Source: Antedon bifida (lineage: Eukaryota > Echinodermata > Crinoidea > Comatulida > Antedonidae). From it: DNA of 64,000 nt. Shown here piece by piece: positions 21,698 through 35,960 of this stretch (position 1 is the stretch's first letter; the number at the start of each line of letters is the position of its first letter). A program made the translations under genes and the position numbers. The stretch lies in assembly GCA_963402885.1 (NCBI GenBank), contig OY727100.1, positions 6,559,501-6,623,500 on the forward strand. The letters run 5' to 3'. A model generated the notes under the pieces. The model did not search any database. It saw only the letters and a program-made list of their open reading frames with translations, and was not told where the DNA came from.

Positions 21698-24600
21698 CGT
21701 TTTAGACCATTTTGAGCATTTCGATAAAACTTTTCACACAAAACATCAAAGTGTACAGAATAGCTTCAAATCGCATTTGGAGACGTTTTAGACCATTTTG
21801 AGCATTTCGATAAAACTTTTCACACAAAAACATCAAAGAGCACAGAATAGCTTCAAATCGCATTTGGAGACGTTTTAGACCATTTTGTGATTTTCGAAAA
21901 AACTTGTTAACATAAAAACACCAAAGAGCTAAGAATATCTTCAAATCGCATTTGGAGACGTTTTAGACCATTTTGTGCATTTCGATGAAACTTTGTTACA
22001 CAAAAACATCAAAGTGCTTAAAATCACATTTGGAGACGTTTTAGACCATTTTGAGCATTTCGATAAAACTTTTCACACAAAAACAGCAAAGTGCACAAAA
22101 TAGCTTAATATGGTATTTGAAAACGTTTTAGACCATTTTGAGCATTTAGACAAAACTTTTTCATACTAAACATAAAAGTGTACAGAATAGCTTCAAATCG
22201 CATTTGGAGACGTTTTAAACCATTTTTTGATTTTCGAACAAACTTGTTAACATAAAAACTCCAAAGCGCTTAGAATAGCTTCAAATCGCATTTGGAGACG
22301 TTTTAGACCATTTTATGATTTTCGAAAAAACTTGTTAACATAAAAATACCAAAGTTTTAAGAATAGCTTCAAATCGCATTTGGAGATGTTTTAGACCATT
22401 TTGTGCATTTCGATGAAACTTGGTTACACAAAAACATCAAAGTGCTTAAAATCACATTAGAAACCGTTTTAGACCATTTTGAGCATTTCAATAAAACTTT
22501 TCACACAAAACATCAAAGTGTACAGAATAGCTTCAAATCGCATTTGGAGACGTTTTAGACAATTTTGAACATTTCGACAAAACTTTTTCACACAAAACAT
22601 CAAAGTGTACAGAATAGCTTCAAATCGCATTTGGAGACGTTTTAGACCATTTTGTGATTTTCGAAAAAACTTGTTAACATAAAAACACCAAAGTGCTTAG
22701 AATAGCTTCAAATCTCATTTGGAGACGTTTTAGACCATTTTGTGCATTTCGATGAAACTTGGTTACAGAAAAACATCTAAGTGCTTAAAATCACATTAGA
22801 AACCGTTTTAGACCATTTTGAGCATTTCGATAAAACTTTTCACACAAAACATCCAAGTGTACAGAATAGCTTCAAATCGCATTTGGAGACGTTTTAGACC
22901 ATTTTGTGATTTTCGAAAAAACTTGTTACCATAAAAACACCAAAGAGCTAAGAATATCTTCAAATCGCATTTGGAGACGTTTTAGACCATTTTGTGCATT
23001 TCGATGAAACTCTGTTACACAAAAACATCAAAGTGCTTAAAATCACATTTGAAACCGTTTTAAACCATTTTGAGCATTTCGATAAAACTTTTCACACAAA
23101 AACAGCAAAGTGCACAAAATAGCTTAATATGGTATTTGAAAACGTTTTAGACCATTTTGAGCATTTCGATAAAACTTTTCACACAAAAACATCAAAGAGC
23201 ACAAAATAGCTTAATATCGTATTTAAAAACGTTTTAGACCATTTTGAACATTTCGACAAAACTTTTTCACACAAAACATCGCAGTGTACAGAATAGCTTC
23301 AAATCGCATTTGGAGACGTTTCAGACCATTTTGTGATTTTCGAAAAAACTTGTTAACATAAAAACACCAAAGTGCTTAGAATAGCTTCAAATCGCATTTG
23401 GAGACGTTTTAGACCATTTTGTGCATTTCGATGAAACTTGGTTACACAAAAACATCAAAGTGCTTAAAATCACATTAGAAACCGTTTTAGACCATTTTTA
23501 GCATTTCGCTAAAACTTTTCACTCAAAAACATCAAAGAGCACAAAATAGCTTAATATCGTATTTAAAAACGTTTTAGACCATTTTGAGCATTTCAACAAA
23601 ACTTTTCACACAAAACATCAAAGTGTACAGAATAGCTTCAAATCGCATTTGGAGACGTTTTAGACCATTTTGTGATTTTCGAAAAAACTTGTTAACATAA
23701 AAACACCAAAGAGCTAAGAATATCTTCAAATCGCATTTGGAGACGTTTTAGACCATTTTGTGCATTTCGATGAAACTTTGTTACACAAAAACATCAAAGT
23801 GCTTAAAATCACATTTGGAGACGTTTTAAACTATTTTGAGCATTTCGATAAAACTTTTGACACAAAAACAGCAAAGTGCACAAAATAGCTTATTATGGTA
23901 TTTGAAAACGTTTTAGACCATTTTGAGCATTTTGAGAAAACTTTTTCACACAAAATTTCATAGTGTACAGAATAGCTTCAAATCGCATTAGAAAACGTTT
24001 TAGACCATTTTGAGCATTTCAATAAAACTTTTCACACGAAAACATCAATGTGCACAAAAGAGCTTAATATGGTATTTAAAAATGTTTTAAACCATTTTGA
24101 GCATTTCGTTAAAACTTTTCACACAAAAACATCAAAGTGTACAGAATAGCTTCAAATCGCATTTGGAGACGTTTAAACCATTTTGTGATTTTTGAAAAAA
24201 CTTGTTAACATAAAAACACCAAAGTGCTAAGAATAGCTTCAAATCGCATTTGGAGACGTTTTAGACCATTTTGTGATTTTCGAAAAAACTTGTTGACATA
24301 AAAACACCAAAGTGCTAAGAATAGCTTCAAATCGCATTTGGAGACGTTTTAGACCATTTTGTAATTTTCGAAAAAACTAGTTAACATAAAAACATCAAAG
24401 TGCTTAAAATCACATTAGAAACCGTTTTAGACCATTTTGAGCATTTCGATAAAACTTTTCACACGAAAACATCAATGTGTACAGAATAGCTTCAAATCGC
24501 ATTTGGAGACGTTTTAGACAATTTTGAGCATTTCGATAAAACTTTCACACAAAAACAGCAAAGTGCACAAAATAGCTTATTATGGTATTTGAAAACGTTT

Positions 24601-26816
24601 TAGACCATTTTGAGCATTTTGAGAAAACTTTTTCACACAAAATTTCAAAGTGTACAGAATAGCTTCAAATCGCATTAGAAAACGTTTTAGACCATTTTGA
24701 GCATTTCAATAAAACTTTTCACACAAAAACATCAATGTGCACAAAAGAGCTTAATATGGTATTTAAAAACGTTTTAAACCATTTTGAGCATTTCGTTAAA
24801 ACTTTTCACACAAAAACATCAAAGTGTACAGAATAGCTTCAAATCGCATTTGGAGACGTTTAAACCATTTTGTGATTTTTGAAAAAACTTGTTAACATAA
24901 AAACATCAATGTGTACAGAATAGCTTCAAATCGCATTTGGAGACGTTTTAGACCATTTTGTGATTTTCGAAAAAACTTGTTGACATAAAAACACCAAAGT
25001 GCTAAGAATAGCTTCAAATCGCATTTGGAGACGTTTTAGACCATTTTGTAATTTTCGAAAAAACTTGTTAACATAAAAACACCAAAGTGCTAAGAATAGC
25101 TTCAAATCGCATTTGGAGACGTTTTAGACCATTTTGTGCATTTCGATGAAACTTGGTTACACAAAAACATCAAAGTTCTTAAAATCACATTAGAAACCGT
25201 TTTAGACCATTTTGAGCATTTCGATAAAACTTTTCACACAAAACATCAAAGTGTACAGAATAGCTTCAAATCGCATTTGGAGACGTTTTAGACAATTTTG
25301 AGCATTTCGATAAAACTTTTCACAAAAAAACATAAAAGAGCACAAAATAGCTTAATATCGTATTTAAAAACGTTTTAGACCATTTTGAACATTTCGACAA
25401 AACTTTTCACACAAAACATCAAAGTGTACAGAATAGCTTCAAATCGCATTTGGAGACGTTTTAGACCATTTTGTGATTTTCGATAAAACTTGTTAACATA
25501 AAAACACCAAAGAGCTAAGAATATCTTCAAATCGCATTTGGAGACGTTTTAGACCATTTTGTGCATTTCGATGAAACTCTGTTACACAAAAACATCAAAG
25601 TGCTTAAAATCACATTTGAAACCGTTTTAGACCATTTTGAGCATTTCGATAAAACTTTTCACACAAAAACAGCAAAGTGCACAAAATAGCTTAATATGGT
25701 ATTTGAAAACGTTTTAGACCATTTTGAGCATTTCGACAAAACTTTTTCACACAAAACATCAAAGTGTACAGAATAGCTTCAAATCGCATTTGGAGACGTT
25801 TTAGACCATTTTGTGATTTTCGAAAAAAACTTGTTAACATAAAAACACCAAAGTGCTTAGAATAGCTTCAAATCGCATTTGGAGACGTTTTTGACCATTT
25901 TGTGCATTTCGATGAAACTTTATTACACAAAAACATCAAAGTGCTTAAAATCACATTTGGAGACGTTTTAGACCATTTTGAGCATTTCGATAAAACTTTT
26001 CACACAAAAACGGCAAAGTGCACAAAATAGCTTAATATGGTATTTGAAAACGTTTTAGACCATTTTGAGCATTTCGACAAAACTTTTTCATACTAAACAT
26101 CAAAGTGTACAGAATAGCTTCAAATCGCATTTGGAGACGTTTTAGACCATTTTTTGATTTTCGAACAAACTTGTTAACATAAAAACTCCAAAGTGCTTAG
26201 AATAGCTTCAAATCGCATTTGGAGACGTTTTAGACCATTTTCTGATTTTCGAAAAAACTTGTTAACATAAAAATACCAAAGTTTTAAGAATAGCTTCAAA
26301 TCGCATTTGGAGACGTTTTAGACCATTTTGTGCATTTCGATGAAACTTGGTTACACAAAAACATCAAAGTGCTTAAAATCACATTAGAAACCGTTTTAGA
26401 CCATTTTGAGCATTTCGATAAAACTTTTCACACAAAACATCAAAGTGTACAGAATAGCTTCAAATCGCATTTGGAGACGTTTTAGACAATTTTGAGCATT
26501 TCGATAAAACTTTTAACACAAAAACATCAAAGAGCACAAAATAGCTTAATATCGTATTTAAAAACGTTTTAGACCATTTTGAGCATTTCAACAAAACTTT
26601 TCACACAAAACATCAAAGTGTACAGAATAGCTTCAAATCGCATTTGGAGACGTTTTAGACCATTTTGTGATTTTCGAAAAAACTTGTTAACATAAAAACA
26701 CCAAAGAGCTAAGAATATCTTCAAATCGCATTTGGAGACGTTTTAGACCATTTTGTGCATTTCGATGAAACTTTGTTACACAAAAACATCAAAGTGCTTA
26801 AAATCACATTAGAAAC
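21698..26816. repeat. HOR unit 6 (5,119 bp), unit 1 / unit 2 mosaic
   Basis: From 21698 to about 24387 it follows unit 1. Within 24387-24394 a D monomer passes into a C monomer inside a shared AAAAACA, and from 24391 the unit follows the second half of unit 2 (offset 17,039) to its end. It is a simple two-parent recombinant. Confidence 0.82.
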
Positions 26817-29800
26817 CGTTTTAGACCATTTTGAGCATTTCGATAAAACTTTTCACACAAAACATCAAAGTGTACAGAATAGCTTCAAATCGCATTTGGA
26901 GACGTTTTAGACCATTTTGAGCATTTCGATAAAACTTTTCATACAAAAACATCAAAGAGCACAGAATAGCTTCAAATCGCATTTGGAGACGTTTTAGACC
27001 ATTTTGTGATTTTCGAAAAAACTTGTTAACATAAAAACACCAAAGAGCTAAGAATATCTTTAAATCGCATTTGGAGAGGTTTTAGACCATTTTGTGCATT
27101 TCGATGAAACTTTGTTACACAAAAACATCAAAGTGCTTAAAATCACATTTGGAGACCTTTTAGACCATTTTGAGCATTTCGATAAAACTTTTCACACAAA
27201 AACAGCAAAGTGCACAAAATAGCTTAATATGGTATTTGAAAACGTTTTAGACCATTTTGAGCATTTAGACAAAACTTTTTGATACTAAACATAAAAGTGT
27301 ACAGAATAGCTTCAAATCGCATTTGGAGACGTTTTAAACCATTTTTTGATTTTCGAACAAACTTGTTAACATAAAAACTCCAAAGTGCTGAGAATAGCTT
27401 CAAATCGCATTTGGAGACGTTTTAGACCATTTTCTGATTTTCGAAAAAACTTGTTAACATAAAAATACCAAAGTTTTAAGAATAGCTTCAAATCGCATTT
27501 GGAGACGTTTTAGACCATTTTGTGCATTTCGATGAAACTTGGTTACACAAAAACATCAAAGTGCTTAAAATCACATTAGAAACCGTTTTAGACCATTTTG
27601 AGCATTTCGATAAAACTTTTCACACAAAAACATCAAAGAGCACAAAATAGCTTAATATCGTATTTGAAAACGTTTTAGACCATTTTGAGCATTTCGACAA
27701 AACTTTTTCATACTAAACATCAAAGTGTACAGAATAGCTTCAAATCGCATTTGGAGACGTTTTAGACAATTTTGAGCATTTCGATAAAACTTTTCACACA
27801 AAAACATCAGAGAACACAAAATAGCTTAATATCGTATTTAAAAACGTTTTAGACCATTTTGAGCATTTCAACAAAACTTTTCACACAAAACATCAAAGTG
27901 TACAGAATAGCTTCAAATCGCATTTGGAGACGTTTTAGACCATTTTGTGATTGTCGAAAAAACTTGTTAACATAAAAACACCAAAGAGCTAAGAATATCT
28001 TCAAATCGCATTTGGAGACGTTTTAGACCATTTTGTGCATTTCGATGAAACTTTGTTACACAAAAACATCAAAGTGCTTAAAATCACATTTGGAGACGTT
28101 TTAAACTATTTTGAGCATTTCGATAAAACTTTTCACACAAAAACAGCAAAGTGCACAAAATAGCTTATTATGGTATTTGAAAACGTTTTAGACCATTTTG
28201 AGCATTTTGAGAAAACTTTTTCACACAAAATTTCAAAGTGTACAGAATAGCTTCAAATCGCATTAGAAAACGTTTTAGACCATTTTGAGCATTTCAATAA
28301 AACTTTTCACACGAAAACATCAATGTGCACAAAAGAGCTTAATATGGTATTTAAAAACGTTTTAAACCATTTTGAGCATTTCGTTAAAACTTTTCACACA
28401 AAAACATCAAAGTGTACAGAATAGCTTCAAATCGCATTTGGAGACGTTTAAACCATTTTGTGATTTTTGAAAAAACTTGTTAACATAAAAACACCAAAGT
28501 GCTAAGAATAGCTTCAAATCGCATTTGGAGACGTTTTAGACAATTTTGAGCATTTCGATAAAACTTTTCACACAAAAACATAAAAGAGCACAAAATAGCT
28601 TAATATCGTATTTAAAAACGTTTTAGACCATTTTGAACATTTCGACAAAACTTTTCACACAAAACATCAAAGTGTACAGAATAGCTTCAAATCGCATTTG
28701 GAGACGTTTTAGACCATTTTGTGATTTTCGATAAAACTTGTTAACATAAAAACACCAAAGAGCTAAGAATATCTTCAAATCGCATTTGGAGACGTTTTAG
28801 ACCATTTTGTGCATTTCGATGAAACTCTGTTACACAAAAACATCAAAGTGCTTAAAATCACATTTGAAACCGTTTTAGACAATTTTGAGCATTTCGATAA
28901 AACTTTTCACACAAAAACATCAAAGAGCACAAAATAGCTTAATATCGTATTTAAAAACGTTTTAGACCATTTTGAGCATTTCAACAAAACTTTTCACACA
29001 AAACATCAAAGTGTACAGAATAGCTTCAAATCGCATTTGGAGACGTTTTAGAACATTTTGTGATTTTCGAAAAAACTTGTTAACATAAAAACACCAAAGA
29101 GCTAAGAATATCTTCAAATCGCATTTGGAGACGTTTTAGACCATTTTGTGCATTTCGATGAAACTTTGTTACACAAAAACATCAAAGTGCTTAAAATCAC
29201 ATTTGGAGACGTTTTAAACTATTTTGAGCATTTCGATAAAACTTTTGACACAAAAACAGCAAAGTGCACAAAATAGCTTATTATGGTATTTGAAAACGTT
29301 TTAGACCATTTTGAGCATTTTGAGAAAACTTTTTCACACAAAATTTCAAAGTGTACAGAATAGCTTCAAATCGCATTAGAAAACGTTTTAGACCATTTTG
29401 AGCATTTCAATAAAACTTTTCACACGAAAACATCAATGTGCACAAAAGAGCTTAATATGGTATTTAAAAACGTTTTAAACCATTTTGAGCATTTCGTTAA
29501 AACTTTTCACACAAAAACATTAAAGTGTACAGAATAGCTTCAAATCGCATTTGGAGACGTTTAAACCATTTTGTGATTTTTGAAAAGACTTGTTAACATA
29601 AAAACACCAAAGTGCTAAGAATAGCTTCAAATCGCATTTGGAGACGTTTTAGACCATTTTGTAATTTTCGAAAAAACTTGTTGACATAAAAACACCAAAG
29701 TGCTAAGAATAGCTTCAAATCGCATTTGGAGACGTTTTAGACCATTTTGTAATTTTCGAAAAAACTTGGTTACACAAAAACATCAAAGTGCTAAGAATAG

Positions 29801-31517
29801 CTTCAAATCGCATTTGGAGACGTTTTAGACCATTTTGTGCATTTCGATGAAACTTGGTTACACAAAAACATCAAAGTTCTTAAAATCACATTAGAAACCG
29901 TTTTAGACCATTTTGAGCATTTCGATAAAACTTTTCACACAAAACATCAAAGTGTACAGAATAGCTTCAAATCGCATTTGGAGACGTTTTAGACAATTTT
30001 GAGCATTTCGATAAAACTTTTCACACAAAAACATAAAAGAGCACAAAATAGCTTAATATCGTATTTAAAAACGTTTTAGACCATTTTGAACATTTCGACA
30101 AAACTTTTCACACAAAACATCAAAGTGTACAGAATAGCTTCAAATCGCATTTGGAGACGTTTTAGACCATTTTGTGATTTTCGATAAAACTTGTTAACAT
30201 AAAAACACCAAAGAGCTAAGAATATCTTCAAATCGCATTTGGAGACGTTTTAGACCATTTTGTGCATTTCGATGAAACTCTGTTACACAAAAACATCAAA
30301 GTGCTTAAAATCACATTTGAAACCGTTTTAGACCATTTTGAGCATTTCGATAAAACTTTTCACACAAAAACAGCAAAGTGCACAAAATAGCTTAATATGG
30401 TATTTGAAAACGTTTTAGACCATTTTGAGCATTTCGACAAAACTTTTTCACACAAAACATCAAAGTGTACAGAATAGCTTCAAATCGCATTTGGAGACGT
30501 TTTAGACCATTTTGTGATTTTCGAAAAAAACTTGTTAACATAAAAACACCAAAGTGCTTAGAATAGCTTCAAATCGCATTTGGAGACGTTTTAGACCATT
30601 TTGTGCATTTCGATGAAACTTTATTACACAAAAACATCAAAGTGCTTAAAATCACATTTGGAGACGTTTTAGACCATTTTGAGCATTTCGATAAAACTTT
30701 TCACACAAAAACGGCAAAGTGCACAAAATAGCTTAATATGGTATTTGAAAACGTTTTAGACTATTTTGAGCATTTCGACAAAACTTTTTCATACTAAACA
30801 TCAAAGTGTACAGAATAGCTTCAAATCGCATTTGGAGACGTTTTAGACCATTTTTTGATTTTCGAACAAACTTGTTAACATAAAAACTCCAAAGTGCTTA
30901 GAATAGCTTCAAATCGCATTTGGAGACGTTTTAGACCATTTTCTGATTTTCGAAAAAACTTGTTAACATAAAAATACCAAAGTTTTAAGAATAGCTTCAA
31001 ATCGCATTTGGAGACGTTTTAGACCATTTTGTGCATTTCGATGAAACTTGGTTACACAAAAACATCAAAGTGCTTAAAATCACATTAGAAACCGTTTTAG
31101 ACCATTTTGAGCATTTCGATAAAACTTTTCACACAAAACATCAAAGTGTACAGAATAGCTTCAAATCGCATTTGGAGACGTTTTAGACAATTTTGAGCAT
31201 TTCGATAAAACTTTTAACACAAAAACATCAAAGAGCACAAAATAGCTTAATATCGTATTTAAAAACGTTTTAGACCATTTTGAGCATTTCAACAAAACTT
31301 TTCACACAAAACATCAAAGTGTACAGAATAGCTTCAAATCGCATTTGGAGACGTTTTAGACCATTTTGTGATTTTCGAAAAAACTTGTTAACATAAAAAC
31401 ACCAAAGAGCTAAGAATATCTTCAAATCGCATTTGGAGACGTTTTAAACCATTTTGTGCATTTCGATGAAACTTTGTTACACAAAAACATCAAAGTGCTT
31501 AAAATCACATTAGAAAC
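26817..31517. repeat. HOR unit 7 (4,701 bp), multiply mosaic
   Basis: The diagnostic start block is present but mutated (CATACAAAAAC near 26940, CTTTAAATC near 27059, GGAGAGG near 27074). It follows unit 3 to about 28506, switches within shared sequence (28506-28541) to unit 2-like sequence with ACATAAAAGAGCAC, and near 28871-28880 to another unit 1-like part. A D monomer near 29760-29790 contains a short C-type patch. From about 29820 it again follows unit 2. Confidence 0.75.
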
Positions 31518-33060
31518 CGTTTTAGACCATTTTGAGCATTTCGATAAAACTTTTCACACAAAACATCAAACTGTACAGAATAGCTTCAAATCGCATTTGG
31601 AGACGTTTTAGACCATTTTGAGCATTTCGATAAAACTTTTCACACAAAAACATCAAAGAGCACAGAATAGCTTCAAATCGCATTTGGAGACGTTTTAGAC
31701 CATTTTGTGATTTTCGAAAAAACTTGTTAACATAAAAACACCAAAGAGCTAAGAATATCTTCAAATCGCATTTGGAGACGTTTTAGACCATTTTGTGCAT
31801 TTCGATGAAACTTTGTTACACAAAAACATCAAAGTGCTTAAAATCACATTTGGAGACGTTTTAGACCATTTTGAGCATTTCGATAAAACTTTTCACACAA
31901 AAACAGCAAAGTGCACAAAATAGCTTAATATGGTATTTGAAAACGTTTTAGACCATTTTGAGCATTTAGACAAAACTTTTTGATACTAAACATAAAAGTG
32001 TACAGAATAGCTTCAAATCGCATTTGGAGACGTTTTAAACCATTTTTTGATTTTCGAACAAACTTGTTAACATAAAAACTCCAAAGTGCTGAGAATAGCT
32101 TCAAATCGCATTTGGAGACGTTTTAGACCATTTTCTGATTTTCGATGAAACTTGGTTACACAAAAACATCAAAGTGCTTAAAATCACATTAGAAACCGTT
32201 TTAGACCATTTTGAGCATTTCGATAAAACTTTTCACACAAAAACATCAAAGAGCACAAAATAGCTTAATATCGTATTTGAAAACGTTTTAGACCATTTTG
32301 AGCATTTCGACAAAACTTTTTCATACTAAACATCAAAGTGTACAGAATAGCTTCAAATCGCATTTGGAGACGTTTTAGACAATTTTGAGCATTTCGATAA
32401 AACTTTTCACACAAAAACATCAGAGAACACAAAATAGCTTAATATCGTATTTAAAAACGTTTTAGACCATTTTGAGCATTTCAAGAAAACTTTTCACACA
32501 AAACATCAAAGTGTACAGAATAGCTTCAAATCGCATTTGGAGACGTTTTAGACCATTTTGTGATTGTCGAAAAAACTTGTTAACATAAAAACACCAAAGA
32601 GCTAAGAATATCTTCAAATCGCATTTGGAGACGTTTTAGACCATTTTGTGCATTTCGATGAAACTTTGTTACACAAAAACATCAAAGTGCTTAAAATCAC
32701 ATTTGGAGACGTTTTAAACTATTTTGAGCATTTCGATAAAACTTTTCACACAAAAACAGCAAAGTGCACAAAATAGCTTATTATGGTATTTGAAAACGTT
32801 TTAGACCATTTTGAGCATTTTGAGAAAACTTTTTCACACAAAATTTCAAAGTGTACAGAATAGCTTCAAATCGCATTAGAAAACGTTTTAGACCATTTTG
32901 AGCATTTCAATAAAACTTTTCACACGAAAACATCAATGTGCACAAAAGAGCTTAATATGGTATTTAAAAATGTTTTAAACCATTTTGAGCATTTCGTTAA
33001 AACTTTTCACACAAAAACATCAAAGTGTACAGAATAGCTTCAAATCGCATTTGGAGACGT
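30161..33060. repeat. 2,900-bp tandem duplication, first copy
   Basis: This segment is followed directly by a near-identical copy at 33061-35960. Both carry the rare variants GACTATTTTGAGC (about 30760 and 33660), AAACTGTACAG (about 31569 and 34469) and the chimeric TTTTCTGATTTTCGATGAAA (about 32140 and 35033). The left junction lies in the shared tail of a G monomer. One substitution was noticed (32485 G versus C in the second copy). Confidence 0.85.
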
Positions 33061-34417
33061 TTTAGACCATTTTGTGATTTTCGATAAAACTTGTTAACAT
33101 AAAAACACCAAAGAGCTAAGAATATCTTCAAATCGCATTTGGAGACGTTTTAGACCATTTTGTGCATTTCGATGAAACTCTGTTACACAAAAACATCAAA
33201 GTGCTTAAAATCACATTTGAAACCGTTTTAGACCATTTTGAGCATTTCGATAAAACTTTTCACACAAAAACAGCAAAGTGCACAAAATAGCTTAATATGG
33301 TATTTGAAAACGTTTTAGACCATTTTGAGCATTTCGACAAAACTTTTTCACACAAAACATCAAAGTGTACAGAATAGCTTCAAATCGCATTTGGAGACGT
33401 TTTAGACCATTTTGTGATTTTCGAAAAAAACTTGTTAACATAAAAACACCAAAGTGCTTAGAATAGCTTCAAATCGCATTTGGAGACGTTTTAGACCATT
33501 TTGTGCATTTCGATGAAACTTTATTACACAAAAACATCAAAGTGCTTAAAATCACATTTGGAGACGTTTTAGACCATTTTGAGCATTTCGATAAAACTTT
33601 TCACACAAAAACGGCAAAGTGCACAAAATAGCTTAATATGGTATTTGAAAACGTTTTAGACTATTTTGAGCATTTCGACAAAACTTTTTCATACTAAACA
33701 TCAAAGTGTACAGAATAGCTTCAAATCGCATTTGGAGACGTTTTAGACCATTTTTTGATTTTCGAACAAACTTGTTAACATAAAAACTCCAAAGTGCTTA
33801 GAATAGCTTCAAATCGCATTTGGAGACGTTTTAGACCATTTTCTGATTTTCGAAAAAACTTGTTAACATAAAAATACCAAAGTTTTAAGAATAGCTTCAA
33901 ATCGCATTTGGAGACGTTTTAGACCATTTTGTGCATTTCGATGAAACTTGGTTACACAAAAACATCAAAGTGCTTAAAATCACATTAGAAACCGTTTTAG
34001 ACCATTTTGAGCATTTCGATAAAACTTTTCACACAAAACATCAAAGTGTACAGAATAGCTTCAAATCGCATTTGGAGACGTTTTAGACAATTTTGAGCAT
34101 TTCGATAAAACTTTTAACACAAAAACATCAAAGAGCACAAAATAGCTTAATATCGTATTTAAAAACGTTTTAGACCATTTTGAGCATTTCAACAAAACTT
34201 TTCACACAAAACATCAAAGTGTACAGAATAGCTTCAAATCGCATTTGGAGACGTTTTAGACCATTTTGTGATTTTCGAAAAAACTTGTTAACATAAAAAC
34301 ACCAAAGAGCTAAGAATATCTTCAAATCGCATTTGGAGACGTTTTAAACCATTTTGTGCATTTCGATGAAACTTTGTTACACAAAAACATCAAAGTGCTT
34401 AAAATCACATTAGAAAC
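31518..34417. repeat. HOR unit 8 (2,900 bp)
   Basis: Shortened unit created by the 2,900-bp tandem duplication; its length equals the duplication period. It begins as unit 3 (with an 88-bp monomer lost at the D/C fusion near 32140) and ends as unit 2 from 33061. Confidence 0.85.
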
Positions 34418-35960
34418 CGTTTTAGACCATTTTGAGCATTTCGATAAAACTTTTCACACAAAACATCAAACTGTACAGAATAGCTTCAAATCGCATTTGG
34501 AGACGTTTTAGACCATTTTGAGCATTTCGATAAAACTTTTCACACAAAAACATCAAAGAGCACAGAATAGCTTCAAATCGCATTTGGAGACGTTTTAGAC
34601 CATTTTGTGATTTTCGAAAAAACTTGTTAACATAAAAACACCAAAGAGCTAAGAATATCTTCAAATCGCATTTGGAGACGTTTTAGACCATTTTGTGCAT
34701 TTCGATGAAACTTTGTTACACAAAAACATCAAAGTGCTTAAAATCACATTTGGAGACGTTTTAGACCATTTTGAGCATTTCGATAAAACTTTTCACACAA
34801 AAACAGCAAAGTGCACAAAATAGCTTAATATGGTATTTGAAAACGTTTTAGACCATTTTGAGCATTTAGACAAAACTTTTTGATACTAAACATAAAAGTG
34901 TACAGAATAGCTTCAAATCGCATTTGGAGACGTTTTAAACCATTTTTTGATTTTCGAACAAACTTGTTAACATAAAAACTCCAAAGTGCTGAGAATAGCT
35001 TCAAATCGCATTTGGAGACGTTTTAGACCATTTTCTGATTTTCGATGAAACTTGGTTACACAAAAACATCAAAGTGCTTAAAATCACATTAGAAACCGTT
35101 TTAGACCATTTTGAGCATTTCGATAAAACTTTTCACACAAAAACATCAAAGAGCACAAAATAGCTTAATATCGTATTTGAAAACGTTTTAGACCATTTTG
35201 AGCATTTCGACAAAACTTTTTCATACTAAACATCAAAGTGTACAGAATAGCTTCAAATCGCATTTGGAGACGTTTTAGACAATTTTGAGCATTTCGATAA
35301 AACTTTTCACACAAAAACATCAGAGAACACAAAATAGCTTAATATCGTATTTAAAAACGTTTTAGACCATTTTGAGCATTTCAACAAAACTTTTCACACA
35401 AAACATCAAAGTGTACAGAATAGCTTCAAATCGCATTTGGAGACGTTTTAGACCATTTTGTGATTGTCGAAAAAACTTGTTAACATAAAAACACCAAAGA
35501 GCTAAGAATATCTTCAAATCGCATTTGGAGACGTTTTAGACCATTTTGTGCATTTCGATGAAACTTTGTTACACAAAAACATCAAAGTGCTTAAAATCAC
35601 ATTTGGAGACGTTTTAAACTATTTTGAGCATTTCGATAAAACTTTTCACACAAAAACAGCAAAGTGCACAAAATAGCTTATTATGGTATTTGAAAACGTT
35701 TTAGACCATTTTGAGCATTTTGAGAAAACTTTTTCACACAAAATTTCAAAGTGTACAGAATAGCTTCAAATCGCATTAGAAAACGTTTTAGACCATTTTG
35801 AGCATTTCAATAAAACTTTTCACACGAAAACATCAATGTGCACAAAAGAGCTTAATATGGTATTTAAAAATGTTTTAAACCATTTTGAGCATTTCGTTAA
35901 AACTTTTCACACAAAAACATCAAAGTGTACAGAATAGCTTCAAATCGCATTTGGAGACGT
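33061..35960. repeat. 2,900-bp tandem duplication, second copy
   Basis: Second copy of 30161-33060, with the same length and same private variants. The joint at 33060/33061 puts a unit 3-type G monomer next to a unit 2-type D monomer, whereas 35961 continues as normal unit 3. This identifies the crossover point as homologous monomer tails. Confidence 0.85.
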
